A DNA stretch of 64,000 nucleotides. Source: Globodera rostochiensis (taxonomy: Eukaryota; Nematoda; Chromadorea; Rhabditida; Heteroderidae). The DNA lies in NCBI GenBank assembly GCA_018350325.1, contig JAEVLN010000011.1:2476449-2540448 (forward strand). The letters are read 5' to 3'. This document shows positions 12,301 through 23,380 of the stretch, piece by piece; within the stretch, counting starts at the first letter, position 1; the number at the start of each line of letters is the position of its first letter. The notes beneath the pieces are model-generated. The model worked only from the letters and a program-made list of their open reading frames with translations, was not told where the DNA came from and searched no databases. Position numbers and translations under genes: made by a program.

Positions 12301-13430
12301 CCCCTTTGTGGGCATGTGCCATTTCCCATTCACTGAGCCGATCAGCCAACTGATCGCCCCACAAAAAGGCGATTAGCGCGGATAACAACCCGATCAGGTG
12401 CTGATCGTGCAGGGCACGCTCCTCCACCGTACGCGCAATGCTAAAAGAAAGTCAGTTTGATGAGCCATCTGATCGGGATCAAAGGATAGTGAAAGTCCCG
12501 TCCCCTTTTACTAAATGCCCGGTTTGGCACAATGCCAATGCCAAGTGCCCCTGACGATCACTCACTTCCATCGCGACTTGGTCGAGCCCGTGCCGTAGCC
12601 AACTCCGTCCTTCTTCCGCGTCGAGCCGGCACTGCCCGGTCTCTTCTTGGACGTCTCCGTCGGCTGATCACTTCCTCTCCTCTGCTGATCCCTTCCGCCC
12701 TCCTTCGTCGCCCCGGGGATCAACGTCTTCTCATCCGCCGTCTTCATCCCTTCCACTTCTCTTCCAATCCCTTCCAAACTTCCCCTCGACACACGCAAAC
12801 TTTGCGTTTTGGGACTCTCCGGGGGCACCGTAACCTCCACGTTACTGTAGCGGGTGATTAAGGCACAAATTCGGCTGAGCACGCCAGCGCGTAACATCTC
12901 CAACTTCTCCTCCTCTGTTGCGTTGGCCAATAACTTCAATAATTAATTAGTAATTAAACCATTTGTTTTGGATTGCCACATTCATTAAGGACAGTCAGTT
13001 CGATGGAACATTTACTATACTGATCAATGTTTTGCCGATCGCCTATTTTAGACCATTATAGCCAGTCCCGCGCGAGAGGAATTTGCCATTTTCAATGCGT
13101 AACAAAATGGAATTCTAGCAGTTAAATGCCAAATTTCTCCATAAATTGGGAATTTTCGATCTCGAGAATTGCTGGGCCCGGCACACTTTTGGACGAGAGC
13201 CTTTTGATGCCATAAAATGTCTGTTTCACCTGTACAGCCCATCGCATTCCATAGGCCAATTGGGTGGGCTTTCTCTCCAACAATTCGACGATCAGTTCAA
13301 TTTTGCCCTCCAACGATTTGGGGGGTGATTGGTCTTCTCGAGAACGGGTGGGCGTGGAGCAGGCGGAGACGGAGGGCGAAGCGGTGGCGGAGGAATGCAC
13401 GGAGCCCATCACAAAGTCCAAAAGTTTATC
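3308..13430 (-). CDS. BIRC6/BRUCE-type giant E2 ubiquitin-conjugating enzyme (UBC-17-like), C-terminal part
   Basis: A giant E2/E3 hybrid that transfers ubiquitin. The C-terminal exons were checked codon by codon: 11054-11144, 10900-10995 ([20 protein letters not shown]), 10593-10667 ([14 protein letters not shown], with the catalytic Cys), 10440-10523 ([16 protein letters not shown]), 8966-9133 ([19 protein letters not shown]), 8420-8581 ([20 protein letters not shown]) and 3308-3406 ([19 protein letters not shown] to the stop). All are in phase and collinear with human BIRC6. Upstream exons at about 11206-11790, 11832-12110, 12170-12440, 12560-12940 and 13140-13430 carry the helical region before the UBC fold, including [14 protein letters not shown] and the BIRC6-typical [10 protein letters not shown]. 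The BIR domain was not seen; C. elegans UBC-17 is also a shortened relative. Introns 3407-8419 and 9134-10439 are filled with tandem arrays. Exon edges upstream of 11144 are approximate. Confidence 0.9.
3407..8419 (-). repeat. 5-kb intronic minisatellite made of a 5' splice junction
   Basis: The last intron of the BIRC6-like gene is almost entirely a tandem array (about 3435-8419) of roughly 85-95 units of about 48-60 bp. On the plus strand each unit runs GACTTTGACTGG, then ACAAAACGCC (type A) or GCAAATCGCCGGGAGGAG (type B), then a run of 6-18 G, then TCTTTCCGACCTGGA. Read on the gene strand, type A units repeat the last 27 nt of the preceding exon (8420-8446) followed by the donor CAG|GTCGGA. 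Homopolymer length varies from copy to copy, and single-base indels shift the frame throughout. The minus strand is open in several frames over thousands of bases only because the unit lacks stops. Confidence 0.95.
9134..10439 (-). repeat. 1.3-kb intronic minisatellite made of a 3' splice junction
   Basis: This BIRC6 intron consists of about 40 units of 30-37 bp. On the gene strand each unit reads TTATCCCCTCCAGGGACTC plus an A-run and TTCATTG (some with an extra GCAATGAA on the plus strand). The true acceptor is CCCCTCCAG|GGACTC at 9133/9134, so each unit duplicates the acceptor plus the first six exon bases. The array starts about 6 nt after the true donor (CAG|GTAGGT at 10439/10440). Confidence 0.95.
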
Positions 13431-13704
13431 GATGGCACGGCCAAAGGAACGCGGGCAAACTGAACGGAATGGACATGGGATTTTATATACGATACTCGAG
13501 AGTCTCGAGCTCAAATTTCGTTCTTTTAACATATGCCCTTGGGAAATGAATGGAAAATGCCCTGGGGGAAGTAGGAAAAGCGTCGAGGGTTTTGAACAAA
13601 AGACAGCTCCCCGCGTCAGCGAATGAATAAATCCCGTCAAATAAATACTTCTCAAACTTTGCGGAATGCCAAATTGGGTTAAGCAATAAGGTTGAGCAAA
13701 AATA

Positions 13705-13715
13705 TCAAGAATGGA

Positions 13716-13789
<74 letters not shown>

Positions 13790-13808
13790 AGAAGCATAGA
13801 GAAAGAGA

Positions 13809-13840
<32 letters not shown>

Positions 13841-13880
13841 AAGAGAAGAAGCATAGAGAAAGAGAGAGAGAGAGAGAGAC
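13705..13880. repeat. GAGAGAAA microsatellite
   Basis: Long purine array of GAGAGAAA units interrupted twice by GAAGCATAGAGAAAG. Its flank at 13880-13890 (GACGCCCGAAGGG) is not repetitive. Confidence 0.95.
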
Positions 13881-15439
13881 GCCCGAAGGGCTATTCATTA
13901 CCTTTGGGCGTTGTACGTCAATGGTTTGGCAAAGTTTTCTGAATGAGTACAAATTCCGATGGAAGCCAAATGAACTGAGCTTAAATGCCTCTGGCTACAA
14001 AAACATTTCACAGAAACACAAAATTTGTATTTTAATTAATTAATTATTAGATATATTTTTTATTTTTAGAAATTTGTGCAATTTGCAAATTAAAATTCCT
14101 AAATGACTTATGTAAGGTGAGAGATTTTGGAAACACAAAATGGCATGGGAATAATAAAACAAAATGCATATTAAGAGATTTCGAAATATTCGAAATGAAA
14201 AGTGCCATTGGCGTGGCACAAAACCCCCGATCTTGAGGGTACCTGGCCCTGCTGGAGTAGGGTTTTGCGGTTTAAACCGAACCGAAAAACCCGAGAAAAT
14301 TCGGTTTTTGGTTAACCGCGGACTTCCCGGAAACCGCCAACCCTAGGCCCTGAGGCCAACCAAAAGAGTGCTAATTGTAAGAGCAGTTTGGTTAATTTGC
14401 CTTTCTCCGCCCTTTTAAATGCCGCGAGCAAAATTAACGAATAAATTTCGACTTTTTAATGAATTTTTCTCCAAAATTTTCTCACAAATTCCGCAAAATG
14501 CGCCTCCCGCCGTTTCGCCGGTGTCCGTCCCGTCCTTTCCCTTTTCTCCGGTCGCTTTGTCCTTTATCGATGGCACTTCTTCCGCGGCATTTTGCCCAAC
14601 TTTTGTCGTCAGTGCCGAAGTATCAAAATTTGGTGAATTTGGCATGGCAAAGTTTGACAAATGCAAAGGCGCAGGCACTCCAAATGGAACGGCCGGACAA
14701 TCCGGTGGGTCGGCGACGGCGGGCGATGGCATTGCCCGTCGATGCTCCCGCGACGGCGTTGGCACATCGACCGGGAGGCCCCGCAATTCGGGCACAAAAC
14801 AGCGAGTTAAGGCCGCAATTATGAAAGTATTTTTGAAGGAAAATAACTGAAAAGTAAAAAATTATTCATTTTGTAAAACCTTTCGCAATTTTCTCTTAAA
14901 TTTTCTGAACTGATTTGTTGGTTTAAACTGCAAAAAGAAACTCCCCGCAGGGGATAAAAGAAGGAGGAGGGACGGGGGACGTCTAAAGCAGGGCTGCACG
15001 AAATTTCGTTTCGTATTCGTGTTTTTCGTCGTTTTCGTGGTTTTTTGGGTTTCGAATGCTTTTTTCGACAAATTTGAGGGAATAATGGAAAATTGTCGCG
15101 CAGGGCGTGCAATTGAAGTGAATGGCTCTTTGTACTATGTAAGTTTAAATTAATTTGGCTTGCAAATGCCATAAATGGCACCAAAATTTAAAGGAATGTG
15201 CCATAGGCAGCCTGAAGCCCATAAATTTGTGCCGTCGACGGGAGGAGGTCACCAGAGAAGTCGAGGGGCTTTTAAGCCTTTCCCAAACCTCCAAATGTAA
15301 TAAGGAAGGCCCAACAAACGGAGGAAAAGCTAATGAAATGTTGGAAATTCTCCAAATCCTTCAATGGAATTGGCGCGGCAAATGAATTGGTGCTGGGAAA
15401 TGTCGAATGAAAGGTGCGAAGGGCACCGGCTGTCACGAC

Positions 15440-16215
15440 GCTCCCCCGACGGGCACAGCCCTTCGGGGGCCGAGCTTGGGTTGTACCCCCCCCACGCCTT
15501 AAGGCACAAATTTTTTGTTTTGTTGGCATCGTGCTTTATGCTTTCTTCCCCCCCCCCCTCCTATAATGCCACCAACATCGACGGCCCTTCCCCTCATCTG
15601 TACAATTTGACAAAACGATTTGGCAGCTTAATTAGTCGATGATGGTCAATGACGGCGTGAGGGAAATGAGATGGAAGATGGCCCCCGGGAGGGGGGCTAA
15701 ATTCATAGGGAGCATTGGAAATGGAATGGAGGGACGGAACATTCGTCAATCGGTGCCGAAGAAATTTGAGGGCGCCAGCGACTTTAAAGTGCAAAAACTC
15801 TTCTTGTTTTCTGACCATAACTTCTTGGAGCTTTAAACTATTGTTTAAATTCTGCTAAATAACAGCTTTAAACTCGTAAGCATTCGATTGTTACCAAATT
15901 TGTTTAGTTTGGTTGGTTCCAAAAAGAGTTATGGCACTTCAATTCAAATGTTTTTGGCATCCAGTCGTGGACGCCCAGTTGAACGGCTCCTAATTCGCGT
16001 ATAATTGCACAAAATAATGAGGTCATAAATCATTGGCGGTCGGCCCCCTTTTGGCACGGCGGAACAAATTAGTGATGGTTGGAATGGATTTGAGAGATTT
16101 TGGGTCCACTTTAATGAATTCTTTTTGCCAATTTGTGGTCGAAAGTTATTGGCACAAAGGCAGGTGCTCGCTCTTTAAATTGGCTGGAATCGGCAGTTTT
16201 ATGAATTAATAAATT
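15440..16215 (+). mobile_element. Dispersed repeat, copy 1 (inverted partner at 48590-49205)
   Basis: This segment recurs in inverted orientation 33 kb away. Shared landmarks, in order: GGGGGCCGAGCTT near 15470, CCACCAACATCGACGGCC at about 15570, GAGGGCGCCAGCGACTTTAA near 15775, GTATAATTGCACAAAATAATG near 16000 and GGCTGGAATCGGCAG near 16190. The two copies differ by many substitutions and indels. No open frame was recognised, so it is probably a non-autonomous transposon or fragment of one. Confidence 0.85.
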
Positions 16216-17335
16216 ATTTATTTTAAGCGTTTCAGCGCTTTTCAATATTTCATTTTGTGTCTAAGGCCTCCCACGTCCTTGAATGCAAGGGCCGTCCTTG
16301 AAACCGACCTTTGTCCTTAAAACCCGCAAAAATAAGTTTTGAGTGTATTTATTGTATTTATTTATCACCACATTAAAGGAAATGCTCTAAAAAATGATGG
16401 AATTGCGACTAAAATTGTCCACCAGATTATTTCAAATGTCTTTAAATGGGAAAGCAATTAGCTTTGAAGAACAGCTGAGGTTATCTTATGATTGCTACTC
16501 ATTTAATAAGCAATTATTCCTTCGTTCCCCACAAACTTTTCTCGGCACAGCCAAAGAACGACCAAATTAAGCGGCACGACAATTGGACGCTGAAATTAAA
16601 AATTGTAACAGAATAATAAATTGGCACTTTCCCTCTTCGATGGCACGAGAAAAATTGCGGGGCATGCCGCGGGACAAATGAAATTAATGAATGCCATTAA
16701 ATCACATTTGGAGGGTAAAAACGAACCGATAAATTAATTTTATTTCGCGAGCGGAAAATGAATTGAAATTCGGCATAAAAAGAGAATTTGGCGGAGGGTT
16801 CGGTGATTCTGTGCGCGAGTGACCCCCCCCCCCAAATAAAAAAGCTTATTTAAATTAAATTAAACTAAATTAAATTCTCTAAATTATATTATTCATTTCG
16901 TCATCCCGCACATTTGCCCTTTTTTTGTTGGCTGGGAAACGCGCGGTTTGGTGTCTGGCGCACTGAGAATTGACGGCACAATTGGAGGGGTAAACACCAG
17001 CAGAGCAGCGGGTTCTGAGAAGAATTTGTGACACCTGCCGCTGCCCCCTGTTTACCTCCAAAATCGTTTGTGTGGGTATTGGGGGTAATTAATTAGGTGT
17101 AATGGAAGGGGGTGGGGTAATTAATTAGGTGTAATGGAAGGGGGGGAGAGTCATTCTTTAACTTTATGAATGTTTCATGATTTCTAGTCAACATTTCACA
17201 ACACAGTGCCGCCGACAAGAAAAAGGAAGAACTTCCGTTTTATCGGCAAAAAAAAGAAAGGATGAAACAAATTAATAATCATTAAATAAAGCAATTAAAA
17301 ATTAAAGTGCATTGAAATCAAAAGTCAAAAGGACA

Positions 17336-17530
17336 GAATTCGAGCAGTCAATTGGAATCAAAAGATTGGACAATGTTCGACCAGTCAATTGGAATCAAAA
17401 GATTGGACAGAATTCGATCAGTCAATTGGAATCAAAAGATTGGACAGAATTCGATCAGTCAATTGGAATCAAAAGATTGGACAGAATTCGATCAGTCAAT
17501 TGGAATCAAAAGATTGGACAATGTTCGATC
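17336..17530 (-). repeat. 37-bp minisatellite, 5 units
   Basis: Perfect or near-perfect tandem units of CGATCAGTCAATTGGAATC followed by AAAAGATTGGACAGAATT; the first and last units end ACAATGTT. It abuts a coding-like stretch (17540-17780, minus), and the unit overlaps the apparent 3' end of that exon. This is the third tandem array in this locus, and like the other two it sits at an exon edge. Confidence 0.95.
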
Positions 17531-17539
17531 AGTCTCCCC

Positions 17540-19775
17540 TCGGTCATTTGCCCTCTCCCTCCGGTTCGACGCCGTCTCTGTCCCTCTCCCGACAAAGCTC
17601 AACAATCTTTCGGCATCGATGCCGCCCTCTTTGACGATTAGCGGACTCAAATCGGCGGCGATCTTCGAAAAGGGCAATTCGCTCTGCGTCTGTGAAAGTG
17701 AGCGGAGTTCTTCCAGAAATTCGACGAGTTTCGAACATTTTCCTAAATGTCCGGAATTAAAACAATGGACATGGGCCAAACACGCTTCCTTTTACATGCT
17801 CCGAAGCTTAAAAGTGCGTTTCAGACCCCGCACTGATCAACCGGATCAAAGGTTTTGATCTGATCAGTCGTATCTAAAAACTCTGAAGATCCGGTCATCA
17901 GTACGGTGATCATCTTCCCCGATATTGGGCATGCCATGAATCTATCAGATGACTGATCAAATCTTCTAATCCAAAAGTTAACCTCGGGAAAGCAACAGTT
18001 GGGCATAAATAGCAGTCAAAAAGCGATACTCTTCCCACGAGTCCAGCTCGCGCGTCTGAATAAAAAATCAATCGAATTTAATTGTGAAAATTGTTTAAAC
18101 GCTTTACCATTCTCAAAAGCATCTCAAGTTCGCTCTCTTCTTTGGCCGCAGACATCTCCGCTCTTTGCGGGACAAAACCGGACGGCTTTTCTGTCCTAAA
18201 AAAGAGAAATTATCAAAAAAAAAACATTTTATGGCATTTATAATGTGCACTTTGATGCTCTCAAAAGCGCCGCGATGAGTCCATCGGGCAACGTTTTGGC
18301 GACCAATTGCATGGAACAAAGTTTGGAGGCGATGAGCTCGTGGTCAACCAAAAAAGAAAGCCTTGGAGAGGAAGAAGTCTAACAAAATTGAATGAACACG
18401 TTGAACCCCCCCCCTCCCCCTTTCTTCTGTCCCCTCACCCACCAGGACTGAAGAGGCAGGGAATATACGAAGGCATCGCCGCTGCTCAGCACAATGGCGG
18501 GCAAACCCTTCGCACTGACATAAGTGTGCACAATCCGAGGGGATTCTGTTAGGGAATGACATTTTGAGAAGAAAAAAAACTCACCCGTTGTATAGCCAAA
18601 AAGAGAGCGGATCGAAGTACGAAAAATTGATCGAGACCGTTGCAAATCCCTTAAATAAGGGAAATTATTGACAAAATAAAAAAACTAAGAAAATGATTAA
18701 GAGCTGTTATATATTTTTTTCAAGTTTTTATTAACAAACAAACAAAAAAAGGCACCAGACTTGTGCCACCGTTTCAGTGCTCACAGCAAGACAAAAATTG
18801 TCGCGAAGTTCGAGCAGTGCCAGTGCCGATTGGTTGCGTAGTGAGCAAGAGACACGGCCCGATTGGGAGTGGAGGACGATGAACGTTTTGTCCTCGAGGA
18901 ATAAAACGGTCCAAAAACTGTCCGTGTTTATTTGTATAATAATAAAAATACATTAAAAAACTGACCGATTCGATTTGATTAATAAGGCGGGACTCGGCAC
19001 AGTATGGCACCATTTTGTTTCCCTGCCGAATTTTGCGATTATTCGCGCACTTTTAAGCGTCCGTTTGTTACTCAGCGAATTTTGCACAATAATTCGGTCA
19101 ATTTGGGCGTCGAATCCCTACAAAATTAAATGACAAAAACTCATTTAAACTTCGGGGCAATTAAACCAATTTTAGTCGAAGTTCCAACTCTTTTTGCGGC
19201 TGAGGCACCGGCAACTCCAGCTTGGCAATGTTTTGGAGATGGCACATTTGGGGCACTTCGCGGAGTTTCGAAGTGCTCTCCAAATTCAACTCGGGCAACG
19301 GCGGCAGTCTCTGCTGCTCTTCCCCATTCTGAATTATTGCGAAAACATTGGACAATTCCATTAAATCGAAAAAAGAAACCACCAAAATTTTGTTTAAATC
19401 TCTTTTTCAGGCAAACCAAATCAACAAAATGTCGAGCCCTTAAAATGGGACATTTAACGACAAATAAAAAACCTTTTCGTAAGTCGTCGCGCTGCCGTTG
19501 TGCGAGGAGGAGCCCTCGAAAGAACAACTAAACAGTGAAATAAGCGCGTCCCCCCCCCCATTCTTTCGCACTTTGCCTTTGATGTGGACAAATTTGGACA
19601 TTTTTGAGCGATTTGCTCGTCCATTTCATGGCTAAATTTTTCGCCCGCGCGACCACTCGGCGATGTCCGACTCGGCGAGAGCGGCGCATTTCTTGGCGAA
19701 GTAAAAGACGAAGAGGGGGACGGTTGGGTGGAATCTGACACCAGAGAGGCCTCGGGAGGAGTTCCATTCCTGGAA
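17540..19775 (-). CDS. Probable upstream exons of the BIRC6-like gene (exon set incomplete)
   Basis: Several minus-strand blocks read as protein with plausible splice sites. About 19540-19770 is a Ser/Pro-rich stretch (PSPSSSFTSPRNAPLSPS). About 19462-19510 is SFEGSSSHNGSATTYEK. About 19161-19340 is LPPLPELNLESTSKLREVP. About 18965-19118 is GFDAQIDRIIVQNSLSNKRT. About 18775-18915 is FIVLHSQSGRVSCSLRNQS, which resembles a beta-propeller strand pair. About 18450-18560 is ESPRIVHTYVSAKGLPAIVL. About 18240-18330 is LIASKLCSMQLVAKTLPDGL. About 17540-17780 is LVEFLEELRSLSQTQSELPF. Orientation and position fit the 5' half of the gene at 3308-13430, but no continuous reading through 13.4-17.5 kb was established. 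These could instead be a separate gene. Confidence 0.45.
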
Positions 19776-20472
19776 TTAAAAATGTCTTAAAAAGAGTAAA
19801 GGTGAAATTTTAAATAAATAGTCTCAACGATAATTGCACATAAAACCTGTAAAATAGCAATTTATAAAGAAGTTGGTCACTTTTTAATATCTATAGACGT
19901 CGATGTTGATTGGGGCATATTGAACGCTCCAAGGAAAATTGTTTGAATTTTCCGCTTTTTCGGCGGTTGACATCCGCCGGAAACTTCAGACATTGTTCGG
20001 TTGATTGTGGAGATCGGATTTTTAAAAAAGTCGGGTTGGCGCTCTGTCGAAAATTTTTCCATTATTTTTCCCAACAAAAAAAATTGGTGGGGGGGGGGGA
20101 GGCTCGGCGGTGCCGATAGCGAGGCCGAGAAAATTTTAGAAATTTTATTGTAAAGAGATTAGCAATTAAAATTAAAATAACTTGCAAATATTCAAAAATT
20201 TGGCGATCTTGTTACTAATTCAATTTGGTCAAGCAAAAAACCACCAGAAATTGCATTTTGTTGCTCGGTGACGCCACCTTCATTTTTAACCCGGGTTTTT
20301 TCAGCTCTGCGGGACCCGGTCCCGCCAAAAATTGAAAACGCCAACAGGGAAAGTGCGAAACTGGAAACGTTTTTTCGTTTGGCGCGCCGTTATTAAGGCT
20401 ATCGTACGCATACAACAAAAATTCATTCAGTCAAACATAATACTTATACATAAGAGAATTACAACAAAAACA
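19776..20472. other. Intergenic with a GC-hairpin repeat
   Basis: No gene seen. 20090-20140 holds a G run followed by the dispersed hairpin motif GGCGGTGCCGATAG and AGAAAATTT. Confidence 0.6.
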
Positions 20473-22525
20473 TTATAAAGTTTTATATCCAATTTCCTTT
20501 CCTAAAAGACGTTGAACGAATCTTCTGTTTCGGATTTTGTGCCAACACCGCGTAAATCCGTCGTAAAATGCAAATGAGCCCAACAGCACACAACCGGTGG
20601 CGATCGCATGACCCATGCCGAATTCGTTCTTGAAAATTATGACGGAAAAGATAATGTTCAGGAATTTGCGGAGTGCCAAAGTCATCGACACTTGCAAAGA
20701 AGTCGTTTCGGCGGCCAAACGGTACACCGAACGGATGCAAATCAATCTGAAAAAGTCTCTAAGAATTATAAATTGGAATAGAATTCAACAATCCAAAATA
20801 AATTGATTTTCTCCAATTTACTTAATGTGAGCTAACAAATCATTTTGTCCCAATAAAAGCATTAAAACTTTTGAATTAGCTCACTCACTGAAGGATGAGA
20901 ATGGCAGCGAGGGACAGAAAATTGTTGGGCACTTTTGCGATGAAAAGGTCCACCGGCAGCGATTTTTCGACGTATTCGGCAAAGTCCGACCGGATTTCGT
21001 TGGCAACAAACGCGAACAATGGCAAAGAGAGGAAATGCTGGCCGATTTTTGAACACAATTAGAGACTTATCCCGACAAATCCCAGACCCAAATTCCCGTC
21101 CCCGAACATCGGGTCTTACTCAAAATTCCGGGGTCTAAACCCCATTAGAAAGGCTTGTTGCGCTTTTGATCAACAAACCACTGGCGTATCCAGGGGGGGG
21201 GGGGGAATCAGGGGAATTCCCCCCCCCCCCCCCGGAAATGAAATTTGAGAAAAAAAACCATAGGGGGGACCCTTTTGTTTTGCACTTTTACATTTTTTTG
21301 ACCAAATTTCTTAACAAATCGCATCAAAAATCAAAAAAAAATTTTCCCGGCGGCGCCTATCGGCACCGCCTAGGCGTTCCTGGCGCTCAAATGGGATTGC
21401 CACCTGAGCGCCGCGCTCAGGTGGATCAATTCCCCCCTCCGAAATTTTTTTCTGGCTACGCCCCCTGAAACAAACATACCACGACGAACATCATCTCCTC
21501 GGGATGCTTTCCGTACCGCATGAACACGCGCTCCTGGACGATGCCCATATAGGCCGAGGCAAACGAAGAGGCGCTGAGCACAAGAACACCTTAAAAATAA
21601 GGGGAGGAGTAAAAAAAGGCAAAATGCCAAAAAGTGGTGTCGGGGTGTTATGTTAATTTCCCATAGTCTTTCCCGGGTTTCCTATGCTTTCAATTTCCAA
21701 ATACCAAACGTAAAGCTGAGCGTTTGCCCGGGCATGGCTAATGACAATAATGGCGACTGATCAGACAAATCGCTGCCGTCCAACACGGCCGCCCTCTGTC
21801 GGTGAGTGAACAGCGTAAAAAGCGCAATTCCGACGCTAACCAACAGCACGGAAAGCACACGGCCCAGTGAAAACGTTCGATTTTGCAGAAGCCAAGTGAG
21901 CAAAACGTTAGCGATCAAAGTGCTCTTAAGAAATTATTGTATTTATTAATGGAATTGATGGATGTGCACAAACTGATCGGAAAACGATGATCAGAGGAAA
22001 AGGCAAATCAAAGCCGAGCACGCGATTGTTGGAGACGTTGACGACGAAGAAAATGACAACAATTTGCAGATAGACACTAAAAAGTTCGATTTCACACTCA
22101 ACATTAAATATTTCATTCAAATTCTCTCCAAAATTAGACTTTCTTCGGTTTAAAGCGGCAAATTTGGGCAAAAAAAATGGTCTTTCTTGACTCGAAAGTA
22201 TTTATTCAAATCAATTTATAGCCAAAAACCATCCGCACATTTTGATTATTTTGAGTGACGTACCGAAAGGGGATGCGTCTTCTCCAGAGAAATTCGGGGT
22301 GTTCGGCCAATGTCACCAAGGCCATGAACAGAAAAGTGGCAAACGAGAGGAGTGAGAAGGATGAGCCAACCCTTTAATAGTCCATTTTTGTACGAAATCT
22401 TCGATTAATTTGCAACAAACTAATAACACACACTTGTTTGCTGTGCATTTCGACGCCTATTGTGCTGCAGGAACAGCTCGACAGAGTCCAAAAGGCCCAT
22501 GACGATGCAGCAAATGTCATCTTTC
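20473..22525 (-). CDS. SLC35B4-like nucleotide-sugar transporter
   Basis: A multi-pass Golgi/ER antiporter that moves UDP-sugars into the lumen. Minus-strand exons in order: MTFAASSWAFWTLSSCSC (start near 22522), GSSFSLLSFATFLFMALVTL (about 22265-22370), LQIVVIFFVVNVSNNRVLGF ending PLIIVFRS (about 21965-22085), IANVLLTWLLQNRTFSLGRV (about 21785-21920), SASSFASAYMGIVQERVFMR (about 21480-21595, the family's ARMGI.QE motif region), PLFAFVANEIRSDFAEYVEK (about 20890-21020), and the final CIRSVYRLAAETTSLQVSMT to the stop at 20473. The order and the pattern TLALRKFLNIIFS match SLC35B4 well. An inserted repeat occupies the intron at about 21178-21470. Exon borders are approximate; substrate (UDP-GlcNAc or UDP-xylose) cannot be told. 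Confidence 0.85.
21178..21470. mobile_element. Repeat insertion in an SLC35B4 intron
   Basis: Ends are imperfect inverted repeats: CTGGCGTATCCAGGGGG at the left and CTGGCTACGCCCCCTG at the right. Inside are the shared tag ACCATAGGGGGGACCCTTTT, also found in the fold-back element at 46.4-47.35 kb, and one copy of the GC hairpin (21347-21375). Long G and C runs are present. Confidence 0.7.
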
Positions 22526-23380
22526 AGTATCAAAAAAGAATAAATAATTGAAATACGAATTTATTAAAATGAAATGTATAATTTATACACATTTATCAAT
22601 TCGTATGTGAAATAAACTCGCAAATATTAATTATTTTAATGCGGCGCTTTACGTGCTGAAAATTCACATATTTATTTATTTATGGACCCCATAAAATTTT
22701 GCTGTACAAAAACAGAAACTTTGTAGCCATTAAATTAACATCGGAAACAATTAATTTGATTGGACGTGGCAATGGCACATTATGTACAATATCTCTCCCA
22801 CTCTGTGGTTGAGGGCTTGTGGCATTAATGGAAAAACAGAAATTTGAGCATATACAAAGCAACAATTAATTAATTGCGGATGAAATTTGGCAATGTTATT
22901 ATTAGTTTAATAAATATTTTTTTTAAATGTCAGATCGATTAATTTAAAATTGCTTTTTCTCTAATATATTCAGATGAAAGAGGAAGGTGGGGGGGGGCAT
23001 TTTGTAATATGTACAAAATTATAATAGCATAAATATAATTTTTGACACACTATCAAATAATTATAATATATATGGTAGAATTTTATAACAAAAGTCAGTA
23101 GAAATTGATGGATAAAGTTTCATTTGTAATTTGAGCAAAATGAACAATAAATAATCCGAACAAATGGGAGGAGCATTTATGTGAAGAGCAACAGCAATGA
23201 ATGAATGAATGGCCTGTTTTGTGATCTGCTGGGGAACTTTCGGGTTAGGGGGGGGGGGATGGAAATATTTACAGTGTGCCTGAAACGTCGCGAAAATAAT
23301 GATAAATAATTATAATGAGGATAATATATTTATATATTGACAAAACAATCCGAAGGCACTTTTCCTTTGTCCAATGAATG
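22526..23380. other. AT-rich intergenic stretch
   Basis: No gene seen. Mostly A/T with G runs at about 22988-22996 and 23250-23259. Probably the SLC35B4 promoter and the FNIP 3' flank. Confidence 0.6.

Larger units (their letters stand above)
13431..17335. other. Probable intronic or intergenic region of the BIRC6-like locus
   Basis: Contains a GA-rich microsatellite (13705-13880), AT-rich sequence with GGTTTAAACCG-like simple repeats near 14270-14345, and the dispersed repeat at 15440-16215. A GC-richer, open stretch at 14415-14830 on the minus strand reads as a Pro/Ala/Gly-rich low-complexity peptide and might be an exon; it could not be tied to the gene by phase or similarity. Two nearly identical 40-bp GTAATTAATTAGGTGTAATG copies lie at 17080-17145. 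16823-16832 is a C run. Confidence 0.5.

Noticed and set aside
13711..13900. Glu/Arg/Lys-rich open frame at the GA microsatellite
   Set aside because: Product of GAGAGAAA repeats in frame; no splice or family support.
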